Below are positions 23,779-35,412 of a stretch of 64,000 nt of DNA, piece by piece. The stretch covers positions 1,364,001 to 1,428,000 of the forward strand of contig NC_085889.1 of the NCBI RefSeq assembly GCF_035222375.1, read 5' to 3'. The translations under genes and the position numbers were made by a program. The notes under the pieces were generated by a model that saw only the letters and a list, made by a program, of their open reading frames with translations, searched no databases and had not been told where the DNA came from. Within the stretch, counting starts at the first letter, position 1. The number at the start of each line of letters is the position of its first letter. This stretch comes from Podospora pseudocomata (taxonomy: Eukaryota; Ascomycota; Sordariomycetes; Sordariales; Podosporaceae).

Positions 23779-24282
23779 ATGGCCACCCCACCAAACGACT
23801 CCTCCGACAACCCCCAATCCGACCTCCCGTGGCTCCAAAAACCGCCAACACTCACGCCCTCATCACCGTCCCAAAAAAAAAATCCCCAAGAAGAAGACCT
23901 CTCCCTCACAGCAGCCCTATCAACCATCACCCCCTCCTCCTTCCTCACCGTCCACCAAACCCCTTGCGCCCGCACCGGCCTCCTAACAGGCATAGGCCTC
24001 GGCTCCGCAGTCGGCATCCTCCGCTCGATCCTCGGTCTCCCTATCCCCCGCGCCGCCAACTGGGCCGTCGGCACAGGCGCCCTGACCGCCATCCTCCAGT
24101 ACGAGTACTGCCAGGCTAAGCGAAGGCAGGAGAAGGCCAAAGTGGCCAGAGTGGTAGAGGTATACGGGCAAAAACAGGCTGAGATGAGAGCGAAGGAGGA
24201 GGAGGATAGGAGGAGGAAGGCGGAAGAGGAAAGGAGGTTACTGGAGGAGCAAAAGGGGAAGAGTTGGTGGAAGGTTTGGTAG
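23779..24282 (+). CDS. COX20: Cytochrome c oxidase assembly protein COX20
   Basis: Mitochondrial inner-membrane chaperone for Cox2 maturation in complex IV assembly. Met at 23779 (MATPPNDSSDNPQSD), 167 residues, single exon. The signature is TPCARTGLLTGIGLGSAVG followed by ILRSILG and ANWAVGTGALTAI, ending YEYCQAKRRQEK. That gives two short membrane helices joined by a small loop, as in COX20/FAM36A. The C-terminus is a highly charged Glu/Arg/Lys coiled coil (about residues 125-160) that closes KSWWKVW. It is divergent from POL2. The family call is confident; function is by homology. Confidence 0.88.
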   Translation: MATPPNDSSDNPQSDLPWLQKPPTLTPSSPSQKKNPQEEDLSLTAALSTITPSSFLTVHQTPCARTGLLTGIGLGSAVGILRSILGLPIPRAANWAVGTGALTAILQYEYCQAKRRQEKAKVARVVEVYGQKQAEMRAKEEEDRRRKAEEERRLLEEQKGKSWWKVW

Positions 24283-24500
24283 GGACGTCACAAAGTGTAG
24301 GATAGTGAGGTGTAAGATAGGTTGTACATATACCAGTGGGAGCACCAGCACGAGGGGAAGCTTTTGGGTACCAAATACAATATATCATTCATGATGGGTA
24401 TATTTCCATTGTCATGTTAAAACAATTCAACGCTGCGCTATTCACCATGTTCAAGATCCTCCTTCAAATCCACCCAAATCACACCACTGAGAACAAAAGG

Positions 24501-24524
24501 AAAAAAAAAAAAAAAAAAAAAAAG
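24501..24524. repeat. Poly-A tract
   Basis: 24 consecutive A, between two convergent 3' ends. Confidence 0.95.
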
Positions 24525-24757
24525 ACAGTCATCCATGCGGCCGTTATCATTACTTCAGTAAACCCATTGATACAAAGAAGAAATTGTTGGCTAGCCTGCC
24601 GCTCACAAAAGAACCAGGAACTCCATAACCCATCATTGCTAGAACAAGCTGCCAGAACCCTGCAAAAAGCCCAAGCCAGGAACCAAACGCCAGTTTCTCC
24701 AATGTATCGTTGAAAAGCCCCGTCTCCATCCTGGAATATATCCCCAACCCCAAAACC

Positions 24758-25864
24758 CTAAACCGTCACCTTAACCTCAGCGCTCCCGTCCAAAAACCTC
24801 ACCCTCCTCCTCTCCATCTTCTTCTTCACATCCGAGCTACTCCCACTGAGGCTAACAGCCGGACTCTCCCCTCGCCTCCTCCTCTGGTTCCTCCACGCCC
24901 TAGCCTCTCGTTCCTCTCTTTTCCTGTACTCAGCCAGCTGCTGCTTCCTCTTCACCGTCCTCGCATAGGCCACCGCAGCCGTAGGCTTAAACCCAATCCC
25001 ATTAATCCCCGTCCCATCATCATCGCTGTCATCAGGGTCATAGATCGTAATCTCGTCGTCGTGCCATGTCAGCGATGCCCGTAAGGGATCTGTAATAACC
25101 GTTGTCGGTGGCTTCGGACCAGCCGCCGTCGCCTCAGCCGCCGGTGGTTTCGGAGCCAAAATCGGGAGATTTGTAAGCGTCATAGCCGGCAACGGAAGCT
25201 GTGCCTGCGGCTGGGGAGTAGTCTTTCGACTGCGGGGCTTTTTCGCAGCAGACTTTGTCCTCGATGGTAGAGTAATTGCTCGAGGCGCGGTAGTGTGCGT
25301 GTTGGCGATCGTCTCCGACTGTTCCACTACCCCAGTATCAATCGCGAAACGGAGCGATTTTGGTGACGACTGCCGCTGCTTATCGGCGATATCTTGGTGT
25401 TGTTCTGCATCCTGCAGACTGTCCCGGGTAACCGCATCCGCTGTCACATTATCATCACCCATCACCACCTCCCGAGTCCTCGCCCGTTTGCGGGATCCCC
25501 TCTCCGAATTGTCCATGTCCATCTCTGATGACGAGGAGGTATCCATCGCGCTGCCAAAATCGGGGGGGGGTCCAAAAGAGTTTCTAACACTGCTGGCGCT
25601 GTCTCCACTACTGTTGTTGGGGACGACCCCACCCCCACTCGGCGTGGGCCCCAGGGCGAGGCCCCGGAACCTGTGTGCGACGCAGCTTCGGGGGCTTGTG
25701 CTGCCGTCGTCCGTTTGGGAGGAGTCGGGGCTGAAGGTGAACTGTTGTTGTTGATGTGCTGGAGAGGGGAAGTCGGGGATTTGACGTCCTAGTATCTGCT
25801 CGCGCTTTCGCTTTGGCGTTGAGAAGGGTGATGGCGCTGCCATTTCAGTTGTTGGTGTGAACAT
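24758..25864 (-). CDS. Conserved hypothetical, low-complexity nuclear-like protein
   Basis: Single exon. The first plausible ATG is at 25864 (MFTPTTEM), or Met at 25846 (MAAPSPFSTPKRKREQILG). About 368 residues, mostly disordered: Ser, Pro and Gln-rich, with a basic cluster KPRSRKTTPQ and RKRART that could be nuclear localisation signals. A more conserved C-terminal block reads DPLRASLTWHDDEITIYDPD, then an acidic DDSDDDGTGINGIGFKPTA and a long basic helix (RTVKRKQQLAEYRKREEREA). This C-terminal pattern (TWHDDEIT..DPDDDGEG..GIGF.PT) looks like a conserved Sordariomycete family, but I cannot name a function. It lies tail to tail with COX20. Confidence 0.7.
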   Translation of the reverse strand: MFTPTTEMAAPSPFSTPKRKREQILGRQIPDFPSPAHQQQQFTFSPDSSQTDDGSTSPRSCVAHRFRGLALGPTPSGGGVVPNNSSGDSASSVRNSFGPPPDFGSAMDTSSSSEMDMDNSERGSRKRARTREVVMGDDNVTADAVTRDSLQDAEQHQDIADKQRQSSPKSLRFAIDTGVVEQSETIANTHTTAPRAITLPSRTKSAAKKPRSRKTTPQPQAQLPLPAMTLTNLPILAPKPPAAEATAAGPKPPTTVITDPLRASLTWHDDEITIYDPDDSDDDGTGINGIGFKPTAAVAYARTVKRKQQLAEYRKREEREARAWRNQRRRRGESPAVSLSGSSSDVKKKMERRRVRFLDGSAEVKVTV

Positions 25865-26830
25865 TCGAACGTTTCGGGAGGCGGCGGCGCTGGCGGTCAA
25901 TTGCTGCTTGATGAATCCACCGAGCCTTATAGGGCTGCAGATGAGGTGCGGTAGTGCCTTTTGGACTCGATGATCTTGCCGACGATATAGCAGCTATGGG
26001 AGTTGGGCGAGGAGACCTGGGAGGGGGGAAGGAGATATAAACAGCTGGCTGTACGGTAGTAGGTTCCAAAAACGTGGCAGTTAAGTGCAGGTGGTCTTGA
26101 CAATGGATGGCTTGCCGATGCGCTACGCTATTGTTGGCCGCTCGGCGGTTGAATTGCTGAAGAAGGGAGTCGGAGTCTGAATGCAGGGCACCAGTGGCTT
26201 GTGCAGGGGTTCCCCGCCCCACTTTTGGCAGTCGCATGGGCACATCGAGCCCCACCTTTTGCAACTTCAACTGATCACAATCGGCCCAGAGACTCCGGTC
26301 CTCCAGTCAAACGATACGTCACATACCCGATTGCTATTGCGGTACACGTGGGATATGTTTCACAGAATCTTTTGGTGTCTATTAACTTCTAGTGTTTGAC
26401 AACCAGGACCGAGTACAAACCCAACCTTTTGCCCAACCTGACGTTGATACCATCGATGCCAACCACGTCTTGCCTGTAGCCTTGTTTGCAATCACATCGC
26501 CAAAGGGACCTCCATAAATTTCCAACCAGACGCAGGAATGCTAAATCTTCAAGTCTCGGAGGCGGGTGAGCATATGTTTAGCATACAAGGGGCGTTGGTA
26601 TAATGTAGTCTCCGCTTTCTCCTAGCTTGGAGAAACACCATCCCAACCTCAACGCTTTGGAATCCCAGCTTGGAAGGGGTTGTGACCTCAGCATTAGGGA
26701 GTTGTAGTCCCAGCTTTTAATGCAATAGACTGGTACTTACATGATCACAATCTACCCCACCCTCTATCCAGGCGATTGAGTCATTCTTCAACTTCACCAT
26801 CTCGGCCCCTTGCGTGGCTTGCGCGGCTTC
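25865..26830. other. Intergenic
   Basis: Promoter and probable 5' UTR of the gene ending at 24758 on the left, then about 500 bp with nothing recognised. Confidence 0.4.
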
Positions 26831-27880
26831 CTACACCGCGAGGAAGCCATCCAGGGAGCGCTTGATAGCGCCATGGTCCCGTGGGCAATCACGGAGGGTT
26901 TCATCCAAGCACTTGTTGAAATTTTCGCGCTCCCTGTCTTGCATCCTTATCGAGTTTGCGGCTACCGAGATGTCAGATTGCCCTTGCTGATCACTGAAAA
27001 GCACAGCCTTGTTGACCGTGAGCTCAATGGCAGTGACTCGATCATGAAGGGCCTGAACTGCTTCAGTAAGGGCATCCAACGTAGCAGCGTCGGTCGACAG
27101 AGCAGTGGCACCCGTGGCCGGCAGGTTGTTGTGCTTTTTGAGGGCCTCGATCGTGTCCCCTTGATCTTTGATCAAACGCGCTTGTTCCTGCAGGATCGGG
27201 TACATGTTGGCTTGCATGTTGGTGATATTCTGGCAGAGCTGGTCAATGTCGGCCTGTGTGTCCTCAACACGTTCATCGGCAATCTTCACACCGGTTCCAA
27301 GGGGAAAAGAGTCGTCTTCTCGGTGCTGTGAAGATCGAGGGCAAGGTCGGCGATACTGTCGACGGTGGAGCCCAAAGTTTTGTCAAGATCCTTGACGGCT
27401 TCTGTGGGTGCCATGTTCTTGGAGCCAACTGACACTGAAGACAGCCAATGCTCTACGTCGTCGCAACTGCCGAGGTCGACTTCAATTCCATTGATCTCTT
27501 CATCGCGCAACTCCTGCATCACTGTTAGACACTGGAATGAACTGCTCCGTGTCGATGGTCGAGATACTTGCCTGCATAATCTGAGCGAGCGTGATCACAG
27601 CATCAGGTTGGATAGCGGCGGGGTCGAGAACGGGAGCAGCGTTGGCGGTTGAAGAAGCAGCCTGAGTCCGTCATTACTTGAAACAAAACGCTGAGAAAGT
27701 CGAGCATGATAATTGACAGTGTTGGCATTGCAGCGGCATTTCACAGTGAAAATGAATGTGTATGGAGGCAAGCCAGGGTAGGGAACCATCGACGGCAAAT
27801 GTGTTTGATCGGGGACTTACATCAACCGAACCCACGGCCGTCTTCTTGCGATGCTGGGTTTTTTCCTTTGACTTCACCAT
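26831..27880 (-). CDS. Hypothetical coiled-coil protein, multi-exon
   Basis: Start at 27880 (MVKSKEKTQHRKKTAVGSVD). Exon 1 is 27880-27821 with a GTAAGT donor. Exon 2 is 27661-27572 (AASSTANAAPVLDPAAIQPD...AQIMQ). A 48-bp intron with a GC donor follows, then exon 3 from 27523 (ELRDEEINGIEVDLGSCDDV). The last exon carries a long helical, probably coiled-coil region (VKIADERVEDTQADIDQLCQ, NITNMQANMYPILQEQARL) and ends DHGAIKRSLDGFLAV. The junction before the last exon (about 27310-27390) is unresolved: either a weak-donor intron or a frameshift. No known domain. Expression is likely, given consistent splice sites. Confidence 0.55.
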
Positions 27881-28567
27881 TGTTATTCGTGAGCAGGCGG
27901 GCTGGCAAAATGGAGTCGCGAGGAGGCGATAACAGAAGCGCGGGCCGGCGAAAACAGATGCTAAAGTGGGCAAGAACTAAAGCTCCAACAGGTGAAAAGA
28001 GAGGCGCAAGGAGGAGAAAAAGGAGCAGAGGAAGAAGAGGGGATCAGAAGAGGGTAATTTATACCTGAGTAGCAGAAGGCGGGGCCAGCCAATGGCCGGA
28101 ATCAATCCCCATTGTTTACCTATTGTTCCCTATCATCATAGCAAGGTGAATAGATAAGGGACTCACACGGTTAGTCACCAAGGTATCTACGTAAGCTGGT
28201 TGGCTGATCTTTCCACTCGCGAAGAAGGAGCAACGCAAGACTCGGAGAAATCAGGTCGTAGAAGAATACCCGGGAAGGGCAGAGGGCACAAGGCAGGAGA
28301 GCTTAGGGAGAAGTACTCTAGGGCAGTGGGAAGGTGAAAAAACAGGACGGCAGCAATGAATACCGGCCATCAAGGTACTTGACGGGCATTAACAGAAAGC
28401 ATTAGCTCAGATAGAAAGACTCGATAAGTAAGAGTCTAGAATATATGCCCATGTAGATATGACAATGCAGAAGCTACCACACCCTATGATGCGCCATTAT
28501 CGTGGTCTACTTCTCATCGTGCTGTTAGACCATCCGCCACACCAGCCACACTGCACTGCTACCCCCT
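27881..28567. other. Intergenic
   Basis: Purine-rich, no gene supported. No signal peptide or LysM exon for the chitinase remnant could be found here. Confidence 0.4.
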
Positions 28568-31500
28568 GACCAAGCTCTGATGACAAAAGTATTGAACAAA
28601 GGCAGGCCACATTGCGTCGTTCCAATTGCAACGCGACGGCCATGTGCGGCGAGCACAGCGAGTTTGCTGAGATGCCTTGCGGAATGAAATTGTGTTGCTC
28701 GGCCAGCGGCTGGTGTGGTGTGAGTATACACTTACTTGTGTGCTATTCTGAGTGACTGTTGACTGTCTACCTAGTCGACCGAGTCTTATTGCCACAATGC
28801 CGACCCCTTGCGAGGCACGTTGCCCTGTCAGGCCGGACACGGTTCCTGCTACATCACAGGCCCCCCATCGTGCCCCTACGGCGGTGGCAGTACAGGTGGC
28901 CGTCACATCGGATACTATCAGTCTTGGAACGTTCGCAACCGCCTCTGCAACAAGGTGTCTCCCAGACAGCTGAACACCACCGGATACACTCACTTGTTCT
29001 ATTCATTTGCTTCCATCGACCCGGTCACCTACAAGATCGCCCATGCTCATCCCGATGATCCAGCCATGATGCGCGAGTTCACCAGCCTCGCCAAGCCCGG
29101 GCTGAAGACATGGATTGCCATTGGCGGCTTTGACTTCAGTGACAAGGGCACGCCCACTCACTTCACCTGGAGCAGGATGGTTGCCGACTACGACCGTCGC
29201 GCTGCCTTCATCTCGTCCGTGAAGGACTCCATGGACGAGTACGGCTTCACTGGTATCGACATTGACTGGGAGTATCCCGGTGACCCTGACCGAGGCGGAA
29301 ATAAACTGGCTGACACGCGCAAGCTCGTTCTGTTGATGAAGGAAATGCGGGCAGCATACGGCAGCAAGTACGGCATCAGCCTGACCTTGGCGCCCTACTA
29401 CTGGTATCTGCGTTGGTTCGATGCCAAGGCCATGGAGCCCTACGTCGACTTCTTTGGCTTCATGGCGTACGATTTGCATGGTCCGTGGGATGCCGACGTC
29501 AAAGCTTTGGGTAGCAAGGTCCGTGGCCAAGCCGACATTCGCGAGATTTCCGAGAATACAAAGCCGCTCTGGTTTGACGGGCTGAACCCAGCCAAGCTCA
29601 ACTTTGGTCTGTACGGCCGCGGCTACACCCTAACAAACCCAACTTGCAACCAGCTGCTGTGTCCGTTCTCCGGGGGCAGCAATCCGGCACCATGCACCAA
29701 TTTTGAGGGTGTCATGTCACTCCACGAGATCCAGCAGTTGATTGATAGGAAGGGTCTCACACCGCAGTACCTCCCTGATGCCATGATGAAGCAGATCACC
29801 TGGGATGATCAGTGGATTGGTTACGACGATGACGAAACATTCGCCGCCAAGAAAGCATGGGCCGACTCGAGATGCTTTGGCGGCACCATGGTCTGGAGCA
29901 TCGACTTTCAAGTGGCTGGGTCCGGTGATTCTGAGGATGAGAAGTACGGCGATGTTGTGTACATTGGTCAAGAGGTGTTTGAGATTCCGGCTGCACAATG
30001 CCAAGCTCCCTGCATCATGGTCTTCCCTCCTAGCAGTTTATCTGAACCCAAAGTCATCACCATGCAGCCCTACACGGCCACGTTGGAGGTCGGCACCACC
30101 ACCACGACCCTGGTCGCCGTGAGCACAACGAGCACCACGACTGTCACGGTTGTTAACTTCTTCATTCACTACGTCACAAGCGGACAGCAGCCCGGTGCAG
30201 TGGTCATTCTACGACCGAGCTTCCAGCCGCCGCCCATCATGCTGGCGGTGACTGGCCAGGACGGACGGACAACCTCGAGAACTGTTCTTCCCCCGCCTCT
30301 GGGTGGCGGCGCTTCTGATGGTGGTTACGGCGGTGATCCAACCACGGCCTCTGCAATGGTTTCCAGCACCACAAGCTTTGTTGGGCCCGAGAATCCGCCA
30401 GTACCAACACCCGTACTTGGTCTTGAAGACATTTACGTGGAAGATGAGGACGATGACCTCCCGACCCCAACTATCGACTTTCCCGGGTTTCCGCCCGACG
30501 CGACAGAAATTATCGAACCCGTGATCGAACCGATATCCCTCCACCCCCTGGCAAGACTCGTATCAAGTGTGACGCGTGGTTCTTCAATCTTTGCATCGAC
30601 TGGCCCGAACTTGACATCAAGATCTTCTGGTGGGACATTGAGCTTCCCCAGGGCGAAGATTTCGGCCCGGGCCCGCTCCCCCCCCGCTTCATCAAGCGGC
30701 CGCCTGGCTGGACATTTGGCTGCCGCACACCTCCGTGCTCTCTTCCGCCGTGGCCCAAGATTAGGCGCGGGATGTTTCCTGTCACACCCCCGGCTCCAAA
30801 CCCCTGCAAACCAGTAACAGCAACACTCACCATCTCGACAACCTCGTATGGTACAACAAAAACTCAAGGCACCGTTCGAACCATCACAACACGCACCATG
30901 TCGAGCGAGTTCCCTATTCTTGGCTGTTCCCTCACGGACGCCACCTTCAGTGTATCCGAAACCGCCTGCGCAACACCGCAACCTACCCCCCGATCGCTGG
31001 ATGAGCGGGCTGTGCTCGACGACGTACCGTCCGAGCTGAAAGAAGATGACGACACAGCTGGGTCTGAAACCAGGCTCAAGCTGTTTGGGCGAGACTGCGA
31101 GACGAACATGGTGGATGTCATCTTCATTCCTACAGACCCCCTGAGCACTAATATTAGATTCCGTCAGCAGCTAGAGGTTTCTAGGATGGAGGGTCATGTT
31201 GGGGGTTTTACGGTAATCGAATCGACGGATCCGGTCTTTGTGGCCTTTTTCTATGTGAAAAAGGTCAGCGCGGCTTATGCAAAATTTCTGCTCAATCAGG
31301 GCGATGAGCTTGGGGTAAGCTCTGATTTACCGCCCCAAGGTCTTCTGCACATGCGCTAACATGAATTTCGCTCTCAGATTGCCAACGATGCCTATATGGT
31401 GACGCCACCGCCGGCCTATACGGGGTATGGGGCCGCCGCAACTCGGAAGCGGCATGATGTCACAGGCTTTGCCGACCCCAGCCCTCGTCCTGATGAGCAA

Positions 31501-33118
31501 CAAACACAACACGACGGTAGGCAAACATTGACGACAACAAGGGCTGGCTCGACAAGATTTGGTAAATTATAGCTACAACTGGGGGCCGTCCCATCTGTCA
31601 ATTCCCCCTGATGTCAACTTTAACGACCCGGCCATGGGAGTGATAGCAACCTTGCGCGATGGCCAGCCTGGCTACCGGTACAACAGGCACGAATCGGAAT
31701 GCCAGGGACAATACGTCTACATTATAGAATGCGAGTTTGACCGTGTGCATCCACACTTGAGTGGCGCCAGAATCGAAAGGTTACCACGGCAGGTATATGG
31801 CTCCTGGGAGGGGTATGTGCGACAGGACACCAGCCACGCCACAAGGGTGGCGTCTATTGTTGGCGGCATGTTTAACGGTGTCTGTCCTGGAGGTCATGTC
31901 ACTCTAGTCACCACGTCCGTTCCCGGCATGCACTGGCTTAACACCGACTCGGCGAAACCTCAAAACCAGTATGGTTTCAGATGGCAGATTGTAGAGGCGC
32001 TCGTGCTTGCTCTCCAGGACATCAAGACGAAGAACCGTGGTTCCAAATCCGTCATCAATGTGTCACTGATGTTTAGAGTACCTAGAAACACTGGGCGGCG
32101 AAGTATGATGGCGGTGCCGGGAAACGGCAGGTCGGCGAATCTTGCCAGTGGACACCCCCAAATCCAGGAAGCGGTGGTGATGATGGCAGTGATGGCGGCC
32201 GCGGAGGAGACATAGGTGGATAGGATCAGCTTGGGCCGTCCAAAACGTTTATATACAGCACGGGTACCCCGTCTCCGACATGTACATCGGGCTGTGGACT
32301 CTGTGCACCGACTTCTGGTGCCGACCCGATCGAACTGGCCAGCCTTCCCACTTCACGGAACCTACAAGGTTAGCAACCATCACATCCGCACCCGGCGGCG
32401 GCGGCGCTCCGTTGCCTACAAATTGCATCTCATCCACCACCACCAGATCCTGTAGTGGCGACCGCCAGGGCCAAATATGCGGCCTCGACACTGTATGTGT
32501 GGCTACGTCATGCCCGGAAGGCTCCATATGTGGCCCGGGGGATCTTCCTCCCCTCCCTGGACCGACATCGTTGGATTGCACCAGCCCGTGGTTCTCCACG
32601 ACGTCGGCCCAGTGCGTCAGGAGTGGCGATAAGGAGGCATGCAGGACCACCACGGTTTGTGCCGTGACCTCGACCGCGACTCCGATCTATCGCTTCATCG
32701 ACAATGCGGATTGTCCCAAAAGCGGCGATGTGTGTGCTCAAAGGGATGTTACCGCTACATGTTCTTCCCTCCAGCCACGGGGACTGCCAGAGGAGACCGC
32801 TGTCCTCCCGATTGCGACAGAGGCTCCGAGGATTATCTCTCAATCTGGAGGTATGAGACAGCGAGTCAACAAGGGAGCCGTCAATCAAGCCGCCTTGGCG
32901 GCCTCGTTCAATGGTTTCGATCACTCCCGTGGCTGACAACTCGGAATCGCTTGTTTCGCCCGGTGAGCAATGTCTTGCTGCGAGCCCGCCAAAACACCTA
33001 CCTTATTTGCGACGTTGAATCACGATGTGTGAAGTGCGTCACACCCAGACCAAACATTCCTGACCCGTGCATCGAGGTGTATATGGTGTACATCCAGACA
33101 ATCAATTCAAGGGAAATG
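28568..33118 (+). pseudogene. Killer-toxin-like class V (GH18, subgroup C) chitinase with subtilase-like tail, decayed
   Basis: Large extracellular chitinase of the type related to yeast killer-toxin subunits. Left to right: a CBM18 chitin-binding module split by a 55-bp GT-AG intron (MPCGMKLCCSASGWCG / STESYCHN); a complete GH18 barrel with HIGYYQSWNVRN, TWIAIGGFDFSD and the catalytic FTGIDIDWEYPGDPDRGG; MAYDLHGPWD; and GGTMVWSIDFQ. A Ser/Thr/Pro linker follows, then the CDAWFFNLCIDWP and WDIELPQGEDFGPGPLPP region typical of this subgroup. After that come subtilase-like fragments (YVYIIECEFDRVHPHLSG, TSHATRVASIVGGMFNGV) and a cysteine-rich tail. No signal peptide or LysM exon is visible, and the tail is spread over several frames, so the gene is broken in several places. 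The GH18 barrel itself is uninterrupted. Confidence 0.75.
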
Positions 33119-33183
33119 TGATGCCAATTCTGGAAGAATTCTCTGCCAAATTCTGAGGTGAATTTCCTTATGGTATCTCTACA

Positions 33184-33270
33184 TCCACCCCCTCGATCTT
33201 CCAACACTTCAGGCTTGGCCGCTAAGCGCCAACAGAAAATAAACATTGAAACTTAGAAATAAAACCCGGC
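33184..33270 (+). repeat. Dispersed repeat, copy 2
   Basis: Same family as 4711-4800; shares GCGCCAACAGAAAATAAA and the flanking blocks. It lies just downstream of the chitinase remnant. Confidence 0.55.
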
Positions 33271-33580
33271 GGCGATCCCAGTTTACGCATTATCACGATA
33301 ATCTATTTCCAGCTCTGCAAAGACAATCTATCTAGGCACCATGTCGCTGTTGTCTATCGACTGCACGTTTTGACCGATCGCTCTCATCATCCTCGTGGTC
33401 GTTACATCCGCATCTTGCCAAGGCTGGGTGAGAGAGCGGTGATCTGATCATTCCTTTGCATTGCGTCAGGCAGCCTGGCCTGCGGCACAGTAGAAGCTAC
33501 ATTTCCCACACCGCGCATTGGAAAAATATAAGATTGTAGCCCTAAACGTCTGCCAAAAAAAAAAATTACTACCGCCACCA

Positions 33581-33616
33581 CCGCCTCCGCGATCACCACC
33601 GCCTCCGCGATCACCA
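33581..33616. repeat. 18-bp tandem repeat, two units
   Basis: Two exact copies of CCGCCTCCGCGATCACCA. Confidence 0.9.
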
Positions 33617-35098
33617 CCCGGACTCCCAACCCCAGCCCCAAATCGCCAGAGCGAGCGAAAAAAACGCCAGCCAGCCCAAAACGTCTTGCCGAAAAAGCGC
33701 CCACCTCGTCCAGCGCCGCCGGCGGTCTGCCCCCACCGTATCCTTCCCTCCCAATATCATTCCTTGCTCTTGCCTAATCTTCAGTCAGCACAGTGCTATT
33801 ATGAGTAGTAAGTCAAATTTGGATAAATCACGGTACAAGGTCAATTGGGGGTTTGGGATACCGGTGGAGATCACCGCACGCGCAGCGCGCGAGGACGAGG
33901 TGGGCGCGGGGGAGTTCTGGGAGGCCATTTTTATTTCGAAAAGAAATCGAAATTCTTTTTTTTTATTAATAATAAAATTTGTTAGAGAGGCTGAGCGATT
34001 GATGGGAGAGTTGGTGGAGTTTCCAGAGACCAGAATTCAAGATTTAATGTGAGGCTGGAGGAAGAACAGGTGAAGATTGAGCCTTGAAACTCGGAATATT
34101 TACAATATCCAACCATGCATCAACTTCCCTCTTGCCGCCGCTGCCATGCCGGACAGCAGGATGCCGTGATGTGACATGAGTTGGGGAATTCCAACGGGTC
34201 ACTCACCTTCAACTGAGATTTTCCAAGCAGAAAGTGCAATATGCGCATATGCCAGCTGAAGCGGAAGGGGTGATCTCCTGATTCTTTTGTGGCAGCATCA
34301 TCACAACTGGTGTCTTTTCTTAACCCCCGTCAAGGGCGTTGCAATTGCTTCCATTTGTGAGTGGCTGGTTGCTCATATCGGCCCATCGCGGTCCCGTCTC
34401 TCAGCTCTCAATGGAAGCAGTGACCCTGCCGTTCATGACATGGCAATTGCATGCAGGCTTGCAGCTAGAAGTGCAGCTTCCCGTCCGGACACCGGATACC
34501 CACTCGAGGGAAGTCCTGGAGCTGAGTGCAGGTTGAGCAAGCGGGTTGTAGGTCCGTAGCTGCCTGCTCGTGGAAGTGGACTGACGCTCACGAAGGTTCG
34601 GTTAAGCAGATCAACAGGGCTGTGATTAATAACTCCATGAAATCACAATGGGGGCAGGGTTTAACGAGCATTCAACGAGGTGGTTTTAAATAGGAGAGAT
34701 TAAAAAGCGCCATCGTAAGTGTCGCATCTAATCATCAATGTTACTAGGTACTCAAAATTGGAATTTAATCTTTAAATACCATGAGAGAGTGATATTGGAT
34801 GCAGACAGCAAGCCACACCTGCCACACAATGCTGAATGGTTCTAATAGACGCACAAATAGAATTTAATAATGCACATAGAGCAAGTACCTATAAAAATGC
34901 ATTATCTGCGTTAAAAAGCGAAAGTTACCCCAGTTAAAATGGGCTTGATCAAGTGGGTTAAGGTTGAGCAAATATCGGCCTATCTGTGGTGGGGTTTGAG
35001 TGTGTCCCAGAACTGCATTTGCGCCACGGTGTGAGGGCAGCGTTTCCCGAGGCAAAGGCACAAGTAAGAAATTGCTTATTCATAGGATTTTGATCTAA

Positions 35099-35099
35099 A

Positions 35100-35135
<36 letters not shown>

Positions 35136-35139
35136 GAAG
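35099..35139. repeat. GAAA microsatellite
   Basis: About nine GAAA units in a purine-only tract. Confidence 0.9.
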
Positions 35140-35412
35140 GAATTACAATCCTGTGGCCTTGCACTCAGCAATAAGCACCCACAGGAGCAACCCATCTTGC
35201 CAGACCGGGTAGGTGGGGCACGTGGCAGTATGGAACCAACCAGCGCCGTGACACACGGGAAAGAATGGCAGTGCCGTAGTAAAGTTTGCTGTTCATCTAA
35301 ATAAACGCTAATTTAGAATTATCCATTTAACTATCATTTTTCCTTTCTTCCCACCTTCTCTGTCCTCTCTCATCCTTTAACACTCCAATAATTCAGCCGT
35401 CCATGAGTTAAC

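Larger units (their letters stand above)
33121..35412. other. Gene-poor stretch
   Basis: It contains the second copy of the dispersed repeat, an 18-bp tandem repeat and a GAAA microsatellite. A short open frame at 33801-34052 (starting MSSKSNLDKSRYKVNWGFG) has no family signature and I do not call it a gene. The right half is AT-rich. Confidence 0.4.

Noticed and set aside
28808-28810. Chitinase start at 28808
   Set aside because: The codon is TTG, and the preceding exon sequence completes a CBM18 module across an intron, so the coding region begins further upstream.
33801-34052. Short open frame starting MSSKSNLDKSRYKV as a gene
   Set aside because: 83 codons, no family pattern, the C-terminal part is a poly-T/AT-rich translation, and no splice structure.
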